A stretch of DNA of 35,335 nt, taken from Rickettsiaceae bacterium. Its GTDB lineage: Bacteria > Pseudomonadota > Alphaproteobacteria > Rickettsiales > Rickettsiaceae. The translations under genes and the position numbers were made by a program. Of the stretch, positions 19,929 to 28,300 are shown one piece after another. The notes under the pieces are model-generated. The model was given only the letters and a program-made list of their open reading frames with translations, was not told the origin of the DNA and did no database searches. Positions within the stretch are counted from its first letter, which is position 1. Each line of letters starts with the position of its first letter. Location of the stretch: contig JAJFBM010000013.1 of NCBI GenBank assembly GCA_020697135.1, positions 1-35,335 of the forward strand, written 5' to 3'.

Positions 19929-20795
19929 ATGAAGCATAATACTACCCTTAAGGATTTAACTGCTAAATATGACGCATTTATATTAGATACTAAAATATTT
20001 TTTGATAAGGGTGGGGTTAATAAGCAAGCCAAAGATTTTGTAAAATCACTATTTAACGAGAAAGTTTTTATCTTTGTATGTAATACGATCCAATCTAATG
20101 AAATGGTAAGCTATACTATTAATTCTTTAGGAATAGAAATAGGGATTGAGCATATATTAACTTCAGGCGATTTAGCAAAAGCAATTCTTTGTGATGTAAA
20201 ACATCCATTAATAGGGAAAAATCCTCTAGTTTATAATTTTGGCGATAAAAGTTTTTTTGATTTTCCAGAAGATATATTAACTAAGATTTCTTTAAAGAAC
20301 AAGATTGATGAAGCAAAGATTTGTTTATTAACTAAAATTGCCCGTAGCGATGAGCCTATAGAATCATATAAAGAAGAATTAAAGAAAGGTGTAGATAATG
20401 GGTGCGTCGCAATATGCGCTGATCCTACTGAGTTATTATATGATGGAGAAAAAGTTGTTTATTATCCAGGCTATTTTGCGAATATTTATAAGGATTTAGG
20501 GGGTAAAGTTATAGACACTGGTAAACCTGATAGAGTTATACTTTATAAAGCTTTAATACATATGGCTAACAACAATATTAAAGATAAAACAAATATACTT
20601 CTCCTTGCCCAAGATTATAATCACGATGTAGTAGGGGCGTGTAACGTTGGTATTGATTCTGCAGTCATTTTAAATCAAAAAAATATAGAAATTTTTTCAC
20701 AAATTAATTGGGATCATTTTAATGATTTAACAGATATTTCATCTGAATATTTTGAAGAGGAAGCAAGACCTAATTATATGGTTGATTTAACTTAA
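19929..20795 (+). CDS. HAD-superfamily class IIA hydrolase-like protein with eroded motif I
   Basis: This 288-residue soluble protein aligns by eye with the HAD class IIA hydrolases of alphaproteobacteria (the TIGR01459-like group): motif II region VCNTIQSNEM, the motif III lysine in DTGKPDRVILYKAL, and the motif IV region LLAQDYNHDVVGACNVGIDSAVIL. Motif I, usually D-x-W/D-G-V/T, reads ILDTKIFFDKGG. The nucleophile Asp is kept, but the second acidic or WGV positions are changed, so phosphatase activity is doubtful. The function is unknown. It is a single gene, divergent from gyrB across a 268-base spacer, and is closed by its own terminator. Confidence 0.72.
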   Translation: MKHNTTLKDLTAKYDAFILDTKIFFDKGGVNKQAKDFVKSLFNEKVFIFVCNTIQSNEMVSYTINSLGIEIGIEHILTSGDLAKAILCDVKHPLIGKNPLVYNFGDKSFFDFPEDILTKISLKNKIDEAKICLLTKIARSDEPIESYKEELKKGVDNGCVAICADPTELLYDGEKVVYYPGYFANIYKDLGGKVIDTGKPDRVILYKALIHMANNNIKDKTNILLLAQDYNHDVVGACNVGIDSAVILNQKNIEIFSQINWDHFNDLTDISSEYFEEEARPNYMVDLT

Positions 20796-20798
20796 TAT

Positions 20799-20822
20799 AA
20801 GAAAGTTATCTTTCTTTTTATT
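20799..20822 (+). terminator. Rho-independent terminator after the HAD gene
   Basis: A stem AAGAAAG / CTTTCTT with the loop TTAT is followed by TTTTATT. It lies four bases after the plus-strand stop codon. Confidence 0.7.
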
Positions 20823-20863
20823 GCGATGAAAAAATTTGGTCATCCAGCAATCATCAAATAATT

Positions 20864-20890
20864 AAAAAGTGCAGGGGTGATTCCCTGCGC
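20864..20890 (-). terminator. Rho-independent terminator after the DUF2608 gene
   Basis: Read on the minus strand, GCGCAGGG and CCCTGCAC form a GC-rich stem around a six-base loop, followed by TTTTTAAT. It lies directly after the minus-strand stop codon and is among the clearest intrinsic terminators in the window. Confidence 0.8.
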
Positions 20891-20891
20891 T

Positions 20892-21731
20892 TCAGTCAGT
20901 TTTATTATTGGCAATATATTCCTTTGCCTCGTCGTCTTCTAGCCACAATGCTTTCTCAATTAATAACTTTCTTTGTAATTCAGCGACTTCTTGGTCAAAT
21001 TCGCCTTGGATATTTTTAACTCCGCTATATAAAAAACCGATGAATGGAATATTTTTTTCCTTACAAATTGTTAGTGCTTCAATAAGTTGTTCTTCCCTGT
21101 CATCTAAAAGTATTATTAACTCAGGTTTGACTTTTTCATAAATATGATTTATCACTTGCCCCTTCTTAAATGCTCCTGTAATAAAAAAGCCTTTATAAAA
21201 TTGTGCATAAGAATTTTTATTCTCAAGGATTATAGCATCTGATGAGTCATTAAATTTTTCATTAAAGAATATATTTTTTGAAGAAAGCTCATCATAACGC
21301 CATTCCTTCATGGATGGTATTAATCCTATAGTGCCTGCTTCCATTTTTGTAAGTGCATAAACAGAATATTTTGTTTTTAGATCTTCTATGGTTTTTGGCC
21401 ACTCATCTTCAACAAGTATTGTTTTTCGACTAAGTCTCCATTTTGAAATTATTTCTTCAAAATTATTAATATTTTCCTTATCAGCTTTTATATCATCTAT
21501 CAAACCTTTCATGGGGCTTGAATATCTAAATATTGCGGCTTTTGGCGTGATTAACGTATCGTCTACGTCTAAAAGTATAACAGCTTTCTCTGGAATTTCT
21601 TTTAGCTTATCCTTAAAATGGTTGATATTTTCTACAGCAATTATTTTCCCAATATAAGAAGTTTTTTGAAAAAAAGAATTATTATATAAAACCAATAAAA
21701 AAACACTTATTATGATAATAAAATACTTCAT
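20892..21731 (-). CDS. DUF2608-like HAD-fold protein, exported or membrane-anchored
   Basis: From the ATG at 21731 the protein has 279 residues. An in-frame TTG at 21746 would add five residues (MGTNS); I prefer the ATG because GGGA lies nine bases before it, though both are weak. An N-terminal hydrophobic segment (YFIIIISVFLLVLY) acts as a signal or anchor. The rest follows the DUF2608 pattern: VILLDVDDTLITPK (HAD motif I with both Asp), KTILVEDEWP, VYALTKMEAG (motif II threonine), and ELIILLDDREEQL (motif IV). DUF2608 proteins occur in Legionella and Rickettsiales, and their role is unknown. HAD acid phosphatase activity outside the cytoplasm is plausible, because the catalytic Asp pair is intact. 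Confidence 0.78.
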   Translation of the reverse strand: MKYFIIIISVFLLVLYNNSFFQKTSYIGKIIAVENINHFKDKLKEIPEKAVILLDVDDTLITPKAAIFRYSSPMKGLIDDIKADKENINNFEEIISKWRLSRKTILVEDEWPKTIEDLKTKYSVYALTKMEAGTIGLIPSMKEWRYDELSSKNIFFNEKFNDSSDAIILENKNSYAQFYKGFFITGAFKKGQVINHIYEKVKPELIILLDDREEQLIEALTICKEKNIPFIGFLYSGVKNIQGEFDQEVAELQRKLLIEKALWLEDDEAKEYIANNKTD

Positions 21732-22032
21732 ACTATTTGTTCCCAACTATTAAAATTAATTACCTCTCCATAAAAAAGATATAATCAAAAATAATTAATT
21801 ATGCAAAGCAAAATTTACATAACTAGCTATTAATGATAGGTTCAAATAATGATAATACTAGTTAAGCCATATATAATTACTCACTTAAGCCTATTATGCA
21901 TAATATAATATGTACTATTAACCACCTATTAGCATTTATTTAATATTTCTTTGGCGTTTCTCAACGATAAAGCTCAGTGAACTGAAGCATTTATGATAAA
22001 ATAATTTCATAAAGAGCAAATTGGGACTCAAT
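21732..22032. promoter_or_regulatory. Divergent spacer between the DUF2608 gene and virB8
   Basis: This AT-rich 301-base region between divergent genes must contain both promoters. I see no strong -35/-10 pair, riboswitch or long hairpin. Both genes have a TTGGGA word about 12-15 bases before the ATG, so an ORF caller may choose TTG starts for both. Confidence 0.3.
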
Positions 22033-22743
22033 ATGGAGCTGATAAGAAAATCAGTTACAGATTATGTGAAAAATAGAGAATACTATCGTGATGCTAGAAA
22101 CTGGTATCATAAAAAATATTTATTTCCAATTTTTGAATGGTCATTACTAGGCATAGTTATAATATTTACTTTATTTATTTGTTGTGGTCTTGCTTTAAAT
22201 GTTTATTACTTATTCCCTTTAAAAATACGAAGAGAATATTTAACATATTTAGATGAGGGGTTAGATAAGGCGCCTATAATAATAAAAGCAGATTCACAAA
22301 AAACAGAGCTTGAATCTATAACAGCGCTTCTTATAAAAAACTATGTGAAACAAAGGGAAAAATATAATTACGATAATATTAAGCAGCAATTATTATATAT
22401 AAAAAATAATTCTTCAAGGTTGTTATTTAAAGAATTTTATGATGGATTAAGCCTTGCAAACCCCAATTCTATGATATTAAAATTTAAAAAAGATGCAAAA
22501 AGGACTATTTTATCTAAAGCAGTTAAATTTACAAATAATAATATGGTGACTGTGACCTTTAGTTCAAAAGCGGAAAATTTAAGAGGTGAATTAGTTGAAG
22601 ATGCTGAATGGGAAGCGGTTATCAGTTTTGAATCGGATAAGATAAACCCTCAAGCAGTCCCAGGAACAAGATTTGGCTTTATCGTTACTGATTATAAAGT
22701 TAAGCTTGTTAAAAATAATTTAGAACAAAAAGCGAATAAGTGA
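22033..22743 (+). CDS. virB8: VirB8-like type IV secretion inner-membrane protein
   Basis: From ATG 22033 this gives 236 residues (TTG at 22021 would add four). A short cytoplasmic tail with YVKNREYYRDARNWY precedes one membrane helix (about residues 32-57), then a periplasmic VirB8/NTF2-like domain: ALLIKNYVKQREKYNYD, FYDGLSLANPNSMIL, VTFSSKAENLRGELVEDAEWEAVISFE, and the end GTRFGFIVTDYKVK (family: NPLGFxVtxYrv). VirB8 is a periplasm-facing assembly factor of the type IV secretion channel. It overlaps virB9. VirB10, VirB11 and VirD4 are not nearby. Confidence 0.9.
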   Translation: MELIRKSVTDYVKNREYYRDARNWYHKKYLFPIFEWSLLGIVIIFTLFICCGLALNVYYLFPLKIRREYLTYLDEGLDKAPIIIKADSQKTELESITALLIKNYVKQREKYNYDNIKQQLLYIKNNSSRLLFKEFYDGLSLANPNSMILKFKKDAKRTILSKAVKFTNNNMVTVTFSSKAENLRGELVEDAEWEAVISFESDKINPQAVPGTRFGFIVTDYKVKLVKNNLEQKANK

Positions 22744-23492
22744 TGAGAATACTTTGTCTAATATTACTGCTAAGCTATGCACATATAAGCTCTGCTATAA
22801 GGGAGCCACGACCTACTGCAGTTGATAGTAGAATTAAGGTGATTGTGTATAGTCCTGACGATGTTTTCAAATTTACTGGCTATTACGGCTATCAAGCAAA
22901 TATTGAATTTGCAAAAGATGAGGAAGTTTTAAATATATCAATGGGTGATAGCACTTCTTGGCAAATTGTTGCATCGGGGTACAGGCTTTTCATTAAACCA
23001 ATTGAGAAAGATGCTACCACAAATATGACATTGATTACTAATAAAAGAACTTATTTCTTTGAATTATATGCAGAAGAGGCTGAAGATATCAGAGATCCAA
23101 ATATGGTTTTCAATCTTCGCTTTTTATATCCTGACGAGGAAGATGAAGAAAATTTGAGAAAACATGCAGGAAGCACAATTGCTGGGCCTGATTTATCGCA
23201 TCCTGAACAATATAATTTTAACTATACAATTAGCGGTAATCCTGCCGTTGCGCCAATTAAAATATTTGATGATGGGGAATTTACCTATATGCAATTCCGT
23301 GACAAAAATGCGGAAATGCCAGCTTTTTTCACTGTTGATGAGGAATTGAAAGAATCAATGGTGAATTATAGGCTTAGCCCTGATGCTAAGTATGTTATAA
23401 TTGAGCAAGTCGCTCCTAAATTCACGCTTAGATTTGGCAAAAAGATTGTTTGCATATTTAATGAAGCTATAACCTCCAAGAAAAGAAGGTAA
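22743..23492 (+). CDS. virB9: VirB9-like type IV secretion outer-membrane-complex protein
   Basis: This protein has about 249 residues from the ATG overlapping the virB8 stop (TGATG); a GTG at 22740 is an alternative. A signal peptide covers residues 1-18 (MRILCLILLLSYAHISSA). The N-terminal domain (VDSRIKVIVYSPDDVFKFTGYYGYQ, then SWQIVASGYRLFIKP) and the C-terminal domain (YTISGNPAVAPIKIFDDGEFTYMQF, PAFFTVD, YVIIEQVAPKFTLRFGKKIVCIFN) are both complete. VirB9 forms the outer-membrane core with VirB7 and VirB10. No virB10 follows: the next gene is an ankyrin protein after 264 bases. The pair could be the second copy typical of rickettsial rvh systems, or a dispersed part of the only one. Confidence 0.92.
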   Translation: MRILCLILLLSYAHISSAIREPRPTAVDSRIKVIVYSPDDVFKFTGYYGYQANIEFAKDEEVLNISMGDSTSWQIVASGYRLFIKPIEKDATTNMTLITNKRTYFFELYAEEAEDIRDPNMVFNLRFLYPDEEDEENLRKHAGSTIAGPDLSHPEQYNFNYTISGNPAVAPIKIFDDGEFTYMQFRDKNAEMPAFFTVDEELKESMVNYRLSPDAKYVIIEQVAPKFTLRFGKKIVCIFNEAITSKKRR

Positions 23493-23642
23493 TAGACTTT
23501 CGGTCTGTGCTGTGTTAATCGTCGCTTTTGTAGGCTATATCTACGCTGCGCTCCTCGTTCCCTGCGAAAATTCTAATTTAAACGACTATAATTATAAATC
23601 CTTACTTTTTCCATACTAAAAAAAATAATTCATTCACTTGAA

Positions 23643-23671
23643 AAGTTATTTTGAAATTTTCAAATAACCTT
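23643..23671 (+). terminator. Hairpin downstream of virB9
   Basis: AAGTTATTTTGAAA faces TTTCAAATAACCTT as an imperfect stem with one bulge. It sits 150 bases after virB9 and just before the ankyrin gene's leader. It is weak and may be only an AT-rich palindrome. Confidence 0.35.
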
Positions 23672-23756
23672 ATATAATGTTTACCCTATAAAAATTAATA
23701 AATACTGAATAATAGTAGATTTATGAAGGAAGTCTATTTGATAAAAGGTGATGAAT

Positions 23757-24449
23757 ATGAAGAGGAATATTAATAAAGAGATCATGAGCAGTAATAAAAG
23801 TCAGAAGGCTGAAGCTAATAATAACCATACATCAAAGGGAATTAAATCTGCAAATACTTCGCATGATGACTTATATAGAATAATAGCCAAATATACGTGT
23901 AAGTATCTTAAAGACTGTATTGAGAGGGTAAAACAAGAAGGATCCTCTGAGCGGGTTTTAGAATATTCTAAAGAAATAAGGGATAGTATTATTTTTTCCA
24001 CGAATGCCAAGATTTGTCTCGCTGATCCTAATGCTGTTGACGCCCCCTTAATGGACGCCGTTGAGCTCGGTAATCTATATTTTGTAGAAGCTTGTTGCGT
24101 TATGGGGGCTGATGTGAATCAGCTTTATAATGGTCGCACTCCCTTAATGGTTGCAATAGAGAAGGATAATTTTCTTGTAATTGAATGTTTAATAAAGAAA
24201 GGTGCTAATATTTATTTTAAATGTGGTACAACAAGCCCTTTTGACCTTGCTAAGTCTAAAGGTGATTATATGTTAAAATTTTTACTTAATGCAAATATAG
24301 AATATAACAATGGAAAGGAAGAGAGCGCTTATTCGTCTGATATAGATATTGAAAGCGTTGAGCCAGTAGAATCAATTACTAAACAAAAAACTGCTTTAGA
24401 TGAATTAGTAGAAGTAGCTTTATCTGGAGAGGATGGATTAAGCAATTAA
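23757..24449 (+). CDS. Ankyrin-repeat protein (candidate type IV effector)
   Basis: I start at ATG 23757 because AAAAGG lies eight bases before it. GTG 23748 and ATG 23751 are in frame and would lengthen it by one to three residues. The product is about 230 residues with no signal peptide. After a polar N-terminal 80 residues, at least two ankyrin repeats are readable: APLMDAVELGNLYFVEACCVMGADVN and RTPLMVAIEKDNFLVIECLIKKGANI, followed by a partial third (SPFDLAKSKGDYMLKFLL). The C-terminal 45 residues are acidic. Ankyrin proteins of Rickettsiales are often type IV effectors, and its place 264 bases after virB9 fits that, but no secretion signal can be proved here. Confidence 0.82.
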   Translation: MKRNINKEIMSSNKSQKAEANNNHTSKGIKSANTSHDDLYRIIAKYTCKYLKDCIERVKQEGSSERVLEYSKEIRDSIIFSTNAKICLADPNAVDAPLMDAVELGNLYFVEACCVMGADVNQLYNGRTPLMVAIEKDNFLVIECLIKKGANIYFKCGTTSPFDLAKSKGDYMLKFLLNANIEYNNGKEESAYSSDIDIESVEPVESITKQKTALDELVEVALSGEDGLSN

Positions 24450-24488
24450 GTGAAGTAGCTAATTAATTTAAGTAGAGAAGAGTTTTTC

Positions 24489-24564
24489 TGGTGGGCGATG
24501 ACAGATTCGAACTGCCGACCATCTCGGTGTAAACGAGGCGCTCTACCAACTGAGCTAATCGCCC
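24489..24564 (-). tRNA. tRNA-Val (anticodon UAC)
   Basis: The minus strand reads GGGCGAT.. for the acceptor 5' strand, GCTC/GAGC for the D stem, an anticodon stem-loop with TTTACAC (anticodon TAC, plus-strand bases 24529-24531), a T arm GGCAG-TTCGAAT-CTGTC, and ATCGCCC-A for the acceptor 3' strand. CCA is encoded (24489-24491). All arms pair, apart from one C-A mismatch at the outer end of the anticodon stem and one G-U in the T stem. It stands alone between the ankyrin gene and dksA. Confidence 0.95.
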
Positions 24565-24866
24565 TTTAAATATTAAGGGAAATAATGAAGAATTCTGAAG
24601 GCTGCAGGTTAGAGCTAATAGTTATTAATCCAAGAGGGAGGAATCTTAAATAAAAAAACTTTTAATTTTCCCTACAGCCTTTATGGGCAGCATATTGAAC
24701 TATATTTAATAAATAATCAAGTACTATTTTATTATTTTTACATTTTTTTTATCATGTGCGCAATTAATCCTATAATTACTGCATATTATGAGGCTAAGAT
24801 AGTATTAAATAATTTTGTTTGAGGGAATTATTCTCTTGAATCATACTAATTTACTAGAGGTTAAAT
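24565..24866. other. Spacer with an imperfect inverted repeat, possible small RNA
   Basis: AAGGCTGCAGG (24598-24608) faces CCTACAGCCTT (24671-24681), an 11-bp imperfect stem around about 62 bases that include AAGAGGGAGGAAT and AT-rich text. This could be a small structured RNA or a decayed repeat. I recognise no known RNA family. The rest is AT-rich and holds the dksA promoter; a good Shine-Dalgarno sequence (TAGAGG) precedes the dksA ATG. Confidence 0.3.
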
Positions 24867-25283
24867 ATGGCAATAAGCAGTGATTCTAATAGATTACCTG
24901 AAGGGTATAATCCTTTAAAAGACGATGACTATATGTCATCTAATATGCTTAAGTATTTTGAGCAAAAGCTAGAGTATTTAAAAAAAGAAATCTTAGATAA
25001 AGAGGAAACTATTCGTAGTGAAATCGCTTATATGCCTGGAAGAGAGCCAGATCATGTTGATCAAGGTATAAATGAAGAGATACGCCATCAGGATATTGCA
25101 TTTTACGATCACGAGGAAGATATGTTAAGGCAGGTTGATGAAGCACTTGCTAGGATTAAAACTGGTGATTATGGGTTTTGCTATGAAACAGGTGAGCCTA
25201 TAGGGGTTAAGCGCCTTAAAGTAGCACCTTGGGCTAAATATAGTATCGAAGTTCAAGAGCAAATTGAAAAAGAAGCTGTATAG
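24867..25283 (+). CDS. dksA: DksA/TraR-family transcription factor lacking the zinc cysteines
   Basis: This is a 138-residue protein. The coiled coil (about 33-100) has its tip near DHVDQG (62-67), where E. coli-type DksA has DxxDxA, so the tip Asp pair is kept and the Ala is Gly. The globular end reads GDYGFCYETGEPIGVKRLKVAPWAKYSIE: the fold of the C4 zinc finger remains but only one of four cysteines is left (C105). Alphaproteobacterial DksA proteins commonly lack these cysteines, so this is a zinc-independent type and not a broken gene. It acts with ppGpp in the RNA polymerase secondary channel to adjust stable-RNA and amino-acid promoters. Confidence 0.9.
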   Translation: MAISSDSNRLPEGYNPLKDDDYMSSNMLKYFEQKLEYLKKEILDKEETIRSEIAYMPGREPDHVDQGINEEIRHQDIAFYDHEEDMLRQVDEALARIKTGDYGFCYETGEPIGVKRLKVAPWAKYSIEVQEQIEKEAV

Positions 25284-25304
25284 TCACATAGATTGTGAAA
25301 CTTA

Positions 25305-25320
25305 AGAGCCTTACGGCTCT
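25305..25320. terminator. Hairpin between convergent dksA and flgD
   Basis: AGAGCC and GGCTCT form a 6-bp GC-rich stem with loop TTAC. It sits 21 bases after the dksA stop and just before the flgD stop. No T run follows on either strand, so its strength is uncertain. Confidence 0.5.
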
Positions 25321-25330
25321 CAAAAGACCT

Positions 25331-28300
25331 TTAATAATAAAAAGCCTCTTCTTCAGAAGCGTCACTAGCAGCATCAGTTTGCACATTTTGTGCTGCAAGT
25401 TGTGCTTGTTGTGCGTTTAAGTAATCTTGTTGACGTTTAATCATCATCTCAGTAGATTGCTTCTCAACTTGTGTCAAAGTTTCATTAACAAGAGAAGCTA
25501 CTTCATTTTTGATAGCTTGAGGAAGCGCAGCATCTGCATCAGGGTCAATATCTTGTGATGGTTCTTTTATAGAGATTATTTGCTTCTCTCTAACTTCTTT
25601 AGGCCCATCTTTCGTTTGTACAATATAGATATTCTCACCTTTATCAATTCTTACTTCGCTAACTTTTCCATTGCCAGGAGCATTTACATTAATTTTTTTA
25701 GCTTCAGCATGAGCAAGATCTTTTCCTGCCATTACAAACACCTCGTATTTGTAAACGCCTTTAGGGAATTTATCATTATTTAACTTATTCCTTATGCCAT
25801 TCCAAGAAAATGTATTCTCTCCTATTCGTTGCTCTAAATCATGAGATTTTTGTTCTTTAGTCAGTAAATCAAATTCTTCAGAATGAATTTTTCCATTATA
25901 ATATTTATTTTCTATTTCTCTATCTATAATATCTTTATGATGTGGCGAAAGGTTCGTATAAAGATCATATTTTGTGTAATATTTTTTTAAAATATCATCA
26001 GCTATAGTTCTTTGCTCTGATGTTAAATTATTATAATGAGGACCTGTTGCGAAATTCTTATTAATAAACCTGTTTATAATTTTCTGCTCACTTTCATTTA
26101 GATGATCGTACGTTACTTTAAAATTTAGGTCTTTTGTAACATAATCACGGGCTTTAAGCATTTTATCCTCAGGAAGACTATTGAGAGTTTCCTGAAAACT
26201 TTCCTTAACAAATGAATTGCCGAAATTCCTTATAAAATTAGTTACAAGAGTTTTTTGATCTTCAGAGATTCTATTAAACACATCATTATAATTTTCCTCA
26301 ATAAATTTATTGGTTTGTTGCAATTCCTTAGAGAGATGAAAATCATGGTTTTCTCTTAAGTGTTGTAAGATTTTATTTTTATTCTGTAAGCCTATATCAT
26401 TGAATTTTGCAGCTTTTTCTTCAGTGCTTAATTTATTGAAGGTTTCTTTTCTTTTTTCTATAGATAATTTACTATATTCCGGATCGTTTATATATTTGCT
26501 TGCAACAAGGTCATTAACTTTAGCTTTAAAATTTTTATCTAACCCCTCATAAAATCCTTTATAGTTACTTTTAGCGAGATGCGTTTCTTTTTGTGTTTCT
26601 AAATTATGAATATTAATATAGCTCTGTGACCCAAATTCTTCACAGATTAATTTATTAGCTTCAACAGCATTAAGGCCATTTAAATTTCTATAGGAAAAAG
26701 GTGGCAATAAATTATGTTCTCTCATAAAATTTGCAATCTCATTTTTCTGTCTTGTTGTTAAGTCGCTATATCCTTTTTTGTCTGCTAATTCTATTGGAGA
26801 TAATTCATCGAATTTTTTATTGTAAACAACTTCTTTAACTCTTATATCAATTAGTTGTTTTTGTTCTAGCGTTAAGGATTCATATTCGACTTTTGTTGCA
26901 AGTTCCTTTTCAGAAAGTTTATCAAATGTTTTCTTATAAAATATTTCTTTAATTTTTTTATCTACTAGCTGTTTTTGATCTTTATCAAGCGCTCTATATT
27001 CCTCTTTATCAGCAAGCTCAAATGGTGTTAGTTCTTCGTAATTTTTCCCATAAGCAAGTTCTTTAATTTTATTACTTACTAATTTTCTTTGGTCGTTATT
27101 TAGTGCGTAATAATTAGACTCAGTATCGTAATGATTATTAGATATTACTCCATTAATATAACTTTTGGATTGTTCATTAAGCTCAAGATATAAAGGAGGA
27201 GTTTGTTGACCATTATATTTAATTTCATCGATATTTTTTTTAAGAATATCAACAACCCTATCATTTTGGTCGATGATTCGCATTTCTGCGCCAAAATACT
27301 GAGAATTATTTAGTGGCGTATCTAACTTAAATTTAAAATTTATAAGTTCGTTTTGGTCGTAATCAAAATGGTCATTGCTAAATTCAATAGTTTTGCCATG
27401 GATATTTGCAGCATTATAAATATTTCCTGCGCTATGATTATTTCCTTTTGTGGATACACTGCTTGTATCTTCAACTTCTGTAATTCTATCTAGTGGATAT
27501 TCTACTCCATCAATAGTAACGTTATTATCTAATTTGTTGACCTTGGTAACAATACCTTCAACTTTATTTATCTGGCGGACATATTTATCGGTTTCGTTTG
27601 TACTATTCAAATCCTCTACATATACTTCGTAAAGATAATCGCCTTTTGGTAAGGTAGTTAAATTATACTTATCACGAAGCTCTTTATCTTTAGAGTTTTT
27701 ATATTTCTTATAATCATTGATTTCATCTATTCTTAGAGCTTTTAATGCATGCCAACTATAATAATTTTTCCCTTGTTTTACTTCCTTTTTATCGATAAAT
27801 GCTGTAGCAACATGATCTCCAGTTTTTGGATCCTTGATTTTGATCATAGCATTACCATGATCAGCTATATTATTTTGGAATTCGATATCCGCATAATCAT
27901 TTTTTACTTTTAAACTATTTACTTCTAAGGAAGCATTTTTACCTAAATAGCTCAAGCCATTATTAAAGTTCGATTCACTATTTTTACCTTTATCCGCACC
28001 GGTTAATCTAATAACATCATCTGGGTCTATTAAATCACCATTTACAAATAATTTTGGTCTGCCGTCTTTATTTCTTATTTCGCTTACGATACCGCTTTTT
28101 AGCGTGGTCGTTTCTACTTTAAGACCTTGGCTTTGCGATAGCTTAAGGTCTATTATTTCGGCGTCAACTTGGATTCTATATTTACCTTGAGGGACAAATT
28201 CTTCTTTTTTAGTCTTTGGATCTATGCGCTTGCCATTCCAAAGATAGCGATTATTTTTTAGGACATTAGATGTGCGGTCAAATTCGAAAATTTTTTCATT

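Noticed and set aside
21732-22032. TTG start codons for both the DUF2608 gene and virB8
   Set aside because: In both, an ATG follows within 15 bases and gives the expected protein start. The shared TTGGGA word is more likely part of the leader.
24586-24690. Signal-recognition-particle RNA or 6S RNA
   Set aside because: The conserved GGAAG..AGCAG-type apical loop of SRP RNA and the long 6S bulge are not present.
24867-25283. Reading dksA as a pseudogene because three of four zinc cysteines are missing
   Set aside because: The fold is complete and the same loss is common in alphaproteobacterial DksA.
26771-27112. CRISPR array
   Set aside because: The repeats are contiguous, in frame with coding DNA and 114 bases long, with no spacers.
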